From contig DGVE01000216.1 of NCBI GenBank assembly GCA_002395865.1, positions 31,832 to 40,264 of the forward strand: a DNA stretch of 8,433 nt. Reading direction: 5' to 3'. Below, in pieces: positions 1 through 4,386 of the stretch; position 1 is the stretch's first letter, and each line of letters starts with the position of its first letter. The stretch is from Lachnospiraceae bacterium UBA4292 (GTDB lineage Bacteria; Bacillota; Clostridia; Lachnospirales; Lachnospiraceae). The notes under the pieces are model-generated. The model searched no databases, was not told the origin of the DNA, and saw nothing but the letters and a program-made list of their open reading frames with translations. A program made the position numbers and the translations under genes.

Positions 1-1
1 A

Positions 2-259
2 GGCGTTGTAGTTGCAGCAGCAGGTCCTGCAGCAGCTGAGGAAGAGAAGACAGAGTTCGATGTAGAGCTTACCGAGGTTGGTCCTAACAAGGTTAAGGTC
101 ATCAAGGTTGTTCGTGAGGCTACAGGTCTTGGACTTAAGGAGGCTAAGGACGTTGTTGACGGCGCTCCCAAGGTCGTTAAGGCAGGCGTTTCCAAGGAAG
201 AGGCTGAGGACATCAAGACTAAGCTTGAGGCTGAAGGCGCTAAGGTTACACTTAAGTAA
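2..259 (+). CDS. rplL: Ribosomal protein L7/L12, C-terminal part (5' end outside window)
   Basis: This is the end of the acidic stalk protein L7/L12 of the 50S subunit, which recruits and stimulates translational GTPases such as EF-Tu and EF-G. The 85 visible residues begin in the Ala/Val/Gly-rich hinge ([14 protein letters not shown]). They continue through the whole globular C-terminal domain, with the diagnostic segments VKVIKVVRE and [12 protein letters not shown] and the ending GAKVTLK followed by TAA. The family is usually about 120-125 residues, so the N-terminal dimerisation domain of roughly 35-40 residues lies upstream of the window. Codons are strongly biased (GTT, GGT, AAG, GCT), unlike the GC-rich codons of the following genes, as expected for a very highly expressed gene. 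A strong terminator follows directly, so transcription from the rplJL unit probably stops here. Identification is near certain. Confidence 0.97.
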   Translation, partial: GVVVAAAGPAAAEEEKTEFDVELTEVGPNKVKVIKVVREATGLGLKEAKDVVDGAPKVVKAGVSKEEAEDIKTKLEAEGAKVTLK

Positions 260-280
260 TCATCTTTTTCGAGACAACAG

Positions 281-317
281 AGTGCAGACCCGATCAGTAA
301 AGGGTCTGCACTTTTTT
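281..317 (+). terminator. Rho-independent terminator of rplL
   Basis: A perfect 11-bp stem (AGTGCAGACCC at 281-291 pairing with GGGTCTGCACT at 302-312) encloses a 10-nt loop and runs into six Ts (312-317). It begins 22 nt after the rplL stop codon. It is a textbook intrinsic terminator and separates the ribosomal transcript from the next gene. Confidence 0.93.
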
Positions 318-333
318 GCGATAAATGGATCAC

Positions 334-343
334 GTGCATGCAC
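334..343. promoter_or_regulatory. Perfect palindrome GTGCATGCAC
   Basis: A perfect 10-nt palindrome, overlapping a CACGTG hexamer at 331-336, lies between the rplL terminator and the candidate promoter of the nucleoside hydrolase gene. It could be a regulator binding site. No known operator was recognised, and a palindrome of this length can occur by chance. Confidence 0.25.
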
Positions 344-364
344 AGTGGCGGAAAGCCGTTTTGC

Positions 365-393
365 CTGAAACGACATGATCGCATTTTGATAAT
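365..393 (+). promoter_or_regulatory. Candidate sigma-A promoter of the nucleoside hydrolase gene
   Basis: CTGAAA (365-370, 4 of 6 matches to TTGACA) is followed by a 17-nt spacer and GATAAT (388-393, 5 of 6 matches to TATAAT). The predicted start near 400 gives a leader of about 33 nt before the ATG at 433. A promoter is needed here because a strong terminator lies upstream. The -35 element is weak, which fits a regulated promoter. Confidence 0.45.
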
Positions 394-397
394 GCGA
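379..397. promoter_or_regulatory. Inverted repeat over the -10 box, candidate operator
   Basis: TCGCATTTTGATAATGCGA consists of perfect 7-bp arms (379-385 and 391-397) around a 5-nt centre, and it covers the proposed -10 box at 388-393. A repressor bound here would block RNA polymerase. A second, weaker inverted repeat (CGTTT/AAACG, 357-372) overlaps the proposed -35 box. The geometry is seen directly; the operator role is inference. Confidence 0.4.
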
Positions 398-432
398 GTG
401 CTGCAGAATGAAGGGGTTTTTGGCTACAGAAC

Positions 433-1539
433 ATGAAGAATAAAAACAACGGATGGAAATTATTTGCGCTGGTCGAGCTGGCGCTGATCATCACAGCGGC
501 GGTCATATGCGTAATGACGGCCGGGCAGGGCGGAAAGAACAATAAAAACGAGCCCGCCGACGGATACGATGATATATATATCAATGGCGGTCAGAAGAGA
601 AAGCTGATCATCGATACCGATACCGGAGCGGACGACGCTTCCGCGCTGATACTTGCGGCGAAGAATAAAAACGTCGATATACTCGGCGTGACCACGCTGG
701 CGGGTAATGTAGATTTAAAGCAGAGCGTTAAAAATGCCCTGATGGCGCTTGAGGTGGCCGGCTGTGACGCGAAGGTGTACAGGGGCAGTGAGCAGAGATT
801 TGACGGGGCACAGATAAACGCGTTTTCTGTGTTCGGAAGTGACGGTATGGGCGACGCGGGACTGATCTCACCTAAGGGCAGTGCCGAGCAGACAGATGCG
901 GTCGATTTCATTCTGGAGACCGTGAGCAGGTACCCGGGCGAGGTCGAACTGGTGGCGCTTGGTCCCGCTACAAATATCGCGAACGCGATCAAGAAGGACC
1001 CCGAGACCATGAAAAAGGTAAAGATGATATGGTCGATGGGTACAGCGGGCTTCGGACCCGGAAATGCCTCCCCCGTGGCGGAATTCAATGTATACGGAGA
1101 TGCGAAGGCATATAAGTACATGCTGGAGTCGGGTCTCCCGGTCACTGTTATAGGACTGGATATGTGCGACGGTGACGCAATGTGGACGGGTGCGCAGTTT
1201 GCGGAGCTTGAAAAAGCCGGCGCGACAGGCAGCTTCGTGGCGAGATCCTTCGCCAAGATCAGGGAGTTCTACGCGTCAAACGGCAGCGCCGATGCGACCA
1301 TGAACTGCGACTCTCTCGCGATGACATGCGTGCTCTATCCCGGTTTTATAAAGGACAGCGTCAAGACCCACGGCAGCTGCATCACGGACGAGGGCGAGTG
1401 CTACGCGCAGGTGCTCTTCTACAAGGAGGGTTTCACCTACGATCTGGTGAAGAACGATTTCGATCACAATGTAACGGTCGTAACAGATGCCGACAAGGCT
1501 AATTATTTCGGGATATATCTGAAGGCTGTGTCGGAGTGA
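433..1539 (+). CDS. Membrane-anchored nucleoside hydrolase (IUNH family)
   Basis: This 368-residue protein belongs to the inosine-uridine nucleoside N-ribohydrolase family, whose members hydrolyse nucleosides to ribose and base using a calcium ion. Residues 10-30 form one hydrophobic segment after a Lys-rich N-terminus and have no clear lipobox, so the enzyme is probably anchored with its catalytic domain outside. The calcium and ribose-binding motif is DTDTGADDASAL (61-72). Further family marks are GN (91-92), LGPATNIA (176-183), MG (202-203), AEFN (216-219) and the late Asp in NCDSLA (D293). The His of the usual HDPLA motif is Cys292, and the usual HG before DG is Phe134-Gly, so substrate range may differ from classical enzymes. 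The ATG at 433 has only a weak, distant AAGGGG (411-416), and no better in-frame start is seen. It is probably monocistronic, since the next gene is convergent. The family call is firm; substrate and location are inferred. Confidence 0.88.
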   Translation: MKNKNNGWKLFALVELALIITAAVICVMTAGQGGKNNKNEPADGYDDIYINGGQKRKLIIDTDTGADDASALILAAKNKNVDILGVTTLAGNVDLKQSVKNALMALEVAGCDAKVYRGSEQRFDGAQINAFSVFGSDGMGDAGLISPKGSAEQTDAVDFILETVSRYPGEVELVALGPATNIANAIKKDPETMKKVKMIWSMGTAGFGPGNASPVAEFNVYGDAKAYKYMLESGLPVTVIGLDMCDGDAMWTGAQFAELEKAGATGSFVARSFAKIREFYASNGSADATMNCDSLAMTCVLYPGFIKDSVKTHGSCITDEGECYAQVLFYKEGFTYDLVKNDFDHNVTVVTDADKANYFGIYLKAVSE

Positions 1540-1566
1540 TGAAAGGTTTAGTATAATTATAAACGG

Positions 1567-1590
1567 AGGGCTGTCATATGGCAGCCCTTT
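1567..1590 (+). terminator. Probable terminator of the nucleoside hydrolase gene
   Basis: AGGGCTGTC (1567-1575) pairs with GGCAGCCCT (1580-1588) as a 9-bp stem with one G-T pair and a 4-nt ATAT loop, 27 nt after the stop codon. Only three Ts follow, so termination may be incomplete. The second hairpin at 1636-1663 could act as backup. Confidence 0.6.
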
Positions 1591-1635
1591 AGTCATCTAT
1601 ATGTGGTTCTAATAGCAGACGTCCGTCACATGAGC

Positions 1636-1663
1636 AAAAACCGATGCCTTTGGCAGAGGTTTT
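1636..1663 (-). terminator. Probable bidirectional terminator between convergent genes
   Basis: Read on the plus strand, AAAACC-GA-TGCC, a TTT loop, then GGCA-GA-GGTTTT form a hairpin with a symmetric GA/GA internal loop (1637-1663). On the minus strand the second arm ends in five Ts (1636-1640), 28 nt past the stop codon of the minus-strand gene. On the plus strand it ends in four Ts, so it can serve both directions. Confidence 0.6.
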
Positions 1664-1691
1664 GCGAATGGGATGGGCGGGTGCTGAATAG

Positions 1692-2426
1692 TTACTTTGT
1701 AAGTTTTTTCCGCGCCGTAATGCATCCCGCCGCGGCGATGGCGGCTGTGATAAGGATGTAAATGTACGCGGGCGCGGTGTCCGATGTCGGAGCCGCGGCG
1801 TCGTCGATCTGGCCGAGTGCCACGTAGACGTCGTAGTAATCATCGTAGAGACCGAGGCAGGCGTCCATTCCGGGGTTCGGGCTGAAGGCTTTCTGCGCGA
1901 CAGTCTCCCACGAGCCGTACTGCGCGTACAGCTCATCGGGAAGGGGGCCTTCTTCATGACCATACTTCTCAAGGTTTCGGGCCTTAAGCTTTTCGAGTGC
2001 TTCGGGGTCGTCTGCAACGGCTGCCAGGCGAAGCTCATTTCGCTTTGTGCTTACGGCTCTGGCGATCTCCTCGGCAGTATTGCCCGCGGCCGACATCTCC
2101 CCGAGAAGTGTGTACATGGCTTCGATGCTCTTGTGGTATGCGATGCGCTCCTGACGCCAGCCTTCCACCTTCTCCGCGTCGGACCAGTCCTCGTCGGCGT
2201 AGACTGCGAGGCTTCCCGTGGTGCTTGGCCTGTAGCCGTAGACGGCTTCATCGTCCCTGACGATATCGGCTGCGGCGTGAGGGTTGTCGAGCGGGTCGTG
2301 CTCGTAGGTGAACCCCCCGGCTGCCGCGCTGAAGCTGATGCACAGGATAAGGGTAAGGGCGAGTAGAACGCACGACCAAGCCCTTTCGGTACCTGAATGT
2401 CTGATTTGCGTTAAATTGGATATCAT
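1692..2426 (-). CDS. Exported, C-terminally membrane-anchored protein of unknown function
   Basis: This 244-residue protein has no function I can assign. Residues 16-36 form a hydrophobic signal segment ending SFSAAAGG, with cleavage likely near 34-37. The middle is acidic and largely helical, with conspicuous segments YADEDW, KRNELRLA, KYGHEEGPLPDELY, YGSWETVAQKAFSPNPGMDAC and LYDDYYDVY. A hydrophobic stretch near 218-237 and the basic end ARKKLTK form a tail like those of Gram-positive surface proteins, but no LPXTG motif is present. The body resembles, from memory, uncharacterised exported proteins of gut Clostridia. The start at 2426 was chosen because AAAGGAG (2434-2440) lies 7 nt before it. 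A longer reading starting at 2483 would begin inside the -35 box. The ATG at 2432 is only 1 nt from the Shine-Dalgarno. The gene stands alone and is transcribed away from the kinase operon. Confidence 0.8.
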   Translation of the reverse strand: MISNLTQIRHSGTERAWSCVLLALTLILCISFSAAAGGFTYEHDPLDNPHAAADIVRDDEAVYGYRPSTTGSLAVYADEDWSDAEKVEGWRQERIAYHKSIEAMYTLLGEMSAAGNTAEEIARAVSTKRNELRLAAVADDPEALEKLKARNLEKYGHEEGPLPDELYAQYGSWETVAQKAFSPNPGMDACLGLYDDYYDVYVALGQIDDAAAPTSDTAPAYIYILITAAIAAAGCITARKKLTK

Positions 2427-2433
2427 TTGCATG

Positions 2434-2440
2434 CTCCTTT
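2434..2440 (-). promoter_or_regulatory. Ribosome binding site that fixes the start of the minus-strand gene
   Basis: AAAGGAG on the minus strand ends 7 nt before the ATG at 2426 and 1 nt before the ATG at 2432. The spacing favours 2426. Confidence 0.8.
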
Positions 2441-2454
2441 CAATTGTTGCATAA

Positions 2455-2483
2455 ATAATAGCACAGTTTGCGCAGAATTTCAA
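2455..2483 (-). promoter_or_regulatory. Sigma-A promoter of the minus-strand exported protein gene
   Basis: On the minus strand TTGAAA (2478-2483) is followed by a 17-nt spacer and TATTAT (2455-2460). Each box matches the consensus at 5 of 6 bases. The start would be near 2448, leaving a leader of about 22 nt with the Shine-Dalgarno inside it. The spacer contains the palindromic core TGCGCA (2469-2474). Confidence 0.8.
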
Positions 2484-2505
2484 ATAAAACTATGGTAAAG
2501 AATCG

Positions 2506-2534
2506 TTGACATAGCTGCGCGCAGATTGTATATT
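2506..2534 (+). promoter_or_regulatory. Strong sigma-A promoter of the kinase / CotH / GH13 operon
   Basis: A perfect TTGACA (2506-2511) is followed by a 17-nt spacer and TATATT (2529-2534, 5 of 6 matches). The predicted start near 2541 leaves a purine-rich leader of about 30 nt. It is divergent from the promoter at 2455-2483. Confidence 0.87.
2515..2524. promoter_or_regulatory. Palindrome CTGCGCGCAG in the promoter spacer, candidate operator
   Basis: A perfect 10-nt palindrome lies between the -35 and -10 boxes of the operon promoter. A related CTGCGCA core lies in the spacer of the divergent promoter (2469-2475), with centres 48 bp apart. One regulator could control both promoters. This is inference from position and similarity only. 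Confidence 0.35.
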
Positions 2535-2575
2535 TTTGAGGGAGGAGTTGCAGATCGTCAGGGAGGGTAATGACT

Positions 2576-4339
2576 ATGAACTGTGATGCTTATCTGTTTG
2601 GACAGGTGCTTGCGACACATTCGTTTCTGCTTCGGGGCGGTTTTCTGAAGCCGGATGAGTATTCGGAGATAGACGCGCACTACTGCCTGCCCGGAGGGGA
2701 GACCGGTACAGCGGCCACGGTCCTGAGCAGCCTGGGCGTATCGGCCAGGATGGACGGAACATGGCTCGGAACGGATGTGGCGCCGCTGCTTAAGGACTTT
2801 TATAAGGATAAAAATGTGGACCTGTCGCTCATGCACTGCACGGACGAGACGGGAGTGGTCGATTATGTGGTTATCGCGGGACTCGTCAGGTCGCCGATGG
2901 GGAGGTTTCAGACCCTGTTCTCCTCGGGAAAGAGGTGGTGGAACATACCCGAGGAGGAAGACATAAGGGGCTGTAAGGTTGCGGCGATAGACCCGTATTT
3001 CGGGGAGGCTTCTCTTCGCGCGGCCGATATCTGCGGGAGGCTGGGCGTGCCCTATGTCACGATAGACTGTGCGCACGATTCGCCTCTTCACGCGGGTGCC
3101 GCTGTCAATGCGGTCTCGGTGGAATTTGCATCGCAGCACTATGCGGGTATGGCTCCCGAGGAGATTATGGCGCTGCTTCAGGAGAGTACCGACGGGCTCG
3201 TGATACTCACGCAGGGCGCGGGTGAGATGCTCTACGGCAGGAAGGGCGAAGAGATAAAGCGGATGAAGCCTTTTTCGGTGGAGGTAAAGAGCACGCTCGG
3301 CGCGGGTGATACATTCAAGGCCGGATGCGTGTACGGACTGTTAAAGGGCATGAGTGACGATGAACTGGTGCGGTTTGCGAGCGCGTGCGCCGGGGTGGCA
3401 ATATCGAGATTTCCGCTGCCGCTTTATCCGCCGAAGACAGAAGAGGTTAATGCGCTTATAAATACACAGAAACAGGAGTGGGAAATGGATCAGGACACGT
3501 TCGTACAGAGGTACATCGTTTCGAAAGATCTTAAGGCTAAGCTGAAGGAGAGCGGACACAGGTTCTCGGAACGCGAGATGGCTGCGATCATCTGGAACAG
3601 CACTGAGCCGATAGGGGTAAGGCTTGCGGATCTGGGAGATATAGCCGCTTCCACGGACGATAAGTCCCTGGCGGAGCAGATAGGTAAAAGGCTCTCGTTC
3701 GAGAAGGACGCACAGGAGCTCTTCACTAATGATACGCAGGGCTATGTCTATGCGCTGAACTCGCTTGAATTTGCCCCCGAGGAGGATATCGTGGGATACT
3801 ACGCGAAGTCCGGACTCGCTTATGAGGAGGGCTGTAAGCTTGGTGCGGATTTCGAGATAGTGAAGTATCAGGTCATATCGGAGGGAAGTGTAAGACAGAA
3901 GTCCATCATTATCAGCTCTCCCTTGATGGGAGAAGACGCTTCTGCGGAGGCGGAGGGATACGACTCCTGCGTTGCGAAGGCCTGCTACGACAGCGACGGC
4001 ACTCTGACGGGACTGTGGTCGAGGGAGCCCGGCGAGGAGAGATACAGGGAAGTTCATACATTGGATAACAAATGGTATGAGAACAGCTATGTAGTATTTC
4101 CTGAGGTGTTTTCTGAGGGCGATCCGGTCAGAGTCGTGGGAACGGATGAAGATATGAATGGAAGAACGGGGCGGATAGCGAAAATGCGGTTCGGCCACGC
4201 GGAAATGAATGCGAGAGCCACCGCTGATGGCGCTTTCGAGGACTACAGCGACGCTGCCCTCATAGTGGAATTCATGGATGAGATAACGGGTGAGATCTGC
4301 CATATGCATGTGAACCCGATATTTTTGGAGAAAGTCTGA
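2576..4339 (+). CDS. PfkB-family (ribokinase-fold) kinase fused to a C-terminal domain of unknown function
   Basis: This protein has 587 residues, about 280 more than a normal PfkB kinase. Residues 1-300 carry the kinase: a GG-E-TGTAA glycine motif (40-47) for substrate binding, WLGTD (63-67), and the ATP-site signature STLGAGDTF (239-247). Asp245 is the expected catalytic base. The first Asp of the usual DTxGAGD is Ser239. Substrate is undetermined; sugars or nucleosides are typical. Residues 304-587 form a second region with YIVSKDLK (313-320), FSEREMAAIIWNS (330-342), GYVYAL (389-394), a GDPVRVVG segment from 515 and the end HVNPIFLEKV. I recall stand-alone Lachnospiraceae proteins of this shape, function unknown. 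The ATG at 2576 is preferred over the in-frame ATG at 2570, because GGGAGG (2561-2566) lies 9 nt from it and only 3 nt from 2570. The protein has no signal peptide. It is the first gene of a probable operon. Confidence 0.87.
   Translation: MNCDAYLFGQVLATHSFLLRGGFLKPDEYSEIDAHYCLPGGETGTAATVLSSLGVSARMDGTWLGTDVAPLLKDFYKDKNVDLSLMHCTDETGVVDYVVIAGLVRSPMGRFQTLFSSGKRWWNIPEEEDIRGCKVAAIDPYFGEASLRAADICGRLGVPYVTIDCAHDSPLHAGAAVNAVSVEFASQHYAGMAPEEIMALLQESTDGLVILTQGAGEMLYGRKGEEIKRMKPFSVEVKSTLGAGDTFKAGCVYGLLKGMSDDELVRFASACAGVAISRFPLPLYPPKTEEVNALINTQKQEWEMDQDTFVQRYIVSKDLKAKLKESGHRFSEREMAAIIWNSTEPIGVRLADLGDIAASTDDKSLAEQIGKRLSFEKDAQELFTNDTQGYVYALNSLEFAPEEDIVGYYAKSGLAYEEGCKLGADFEIVKYQVISEGSVRQKSIIISSPLMGEDASAEAEGYDSCVAKACYDSDGTLTGLWSREPGEERYREVHTLDNKWYENSYVVFPEVFSEGDPVRVVGTDEDMNGRTGRIAKMRFGHAEMNARATADGAFEDYSDAALIVEFMDEITGEICHMHVNPIFLEKV
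3474..3487 (+). promoter_or_regulatory. Internal ribosome binding site and in-frame ATG at the domain junction
   Basis: AGGAG (3474-3478) lies 6 nt before the in-frame ATG at 3485-3487, exactly where the kinase domain ends and the second domain starts (Met304). Initiation here would give a separate 284-residue protein. The spacing is at least as good as at the annotated start. The site may be a relic of two formerly separate genes, or it may still be used. Confidence 0.6.
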
Positions 4340-4386
4340 GTTAAGAAAAGCGGTAACGGGATAAGAGGAAAACACAGGAGGGACGC

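Noticed and set aside
78..368. Plus-strand open frame overlapping the end of rplL
   Set aside because: It is out of frame with rplL, is Arg/Leu-rich and without motifs, and crosses the strong terminator.
1956..2366. Plus-strand open frame of 136 codons opposite the minus-strand exported protein gene
   Set aside because: It lies entirely antisense to a gene with a good promoter, ribosome binding site, signal segment and membrane tail. Its own product has no recognisable motif and no upstream ribosome binding site was found.
2427..2483. Upstream extension of the minus-strand exported protein to an ATG at 2483
   Set aside because: That start falls in the -35 box of the gene's own promoter. The ATG at 2426 has a well-placed AAAGGAG.
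3341..4375. Long minus-strand open frame of 344 codons opposite the kinase fusion gene
   Set aside because: The plus strand encodes recognisable domains across this interval with good signals. The antisense translation is rich in Arg/Ser/His with no family features, typical of a shadow frame in GC-rich DNA.
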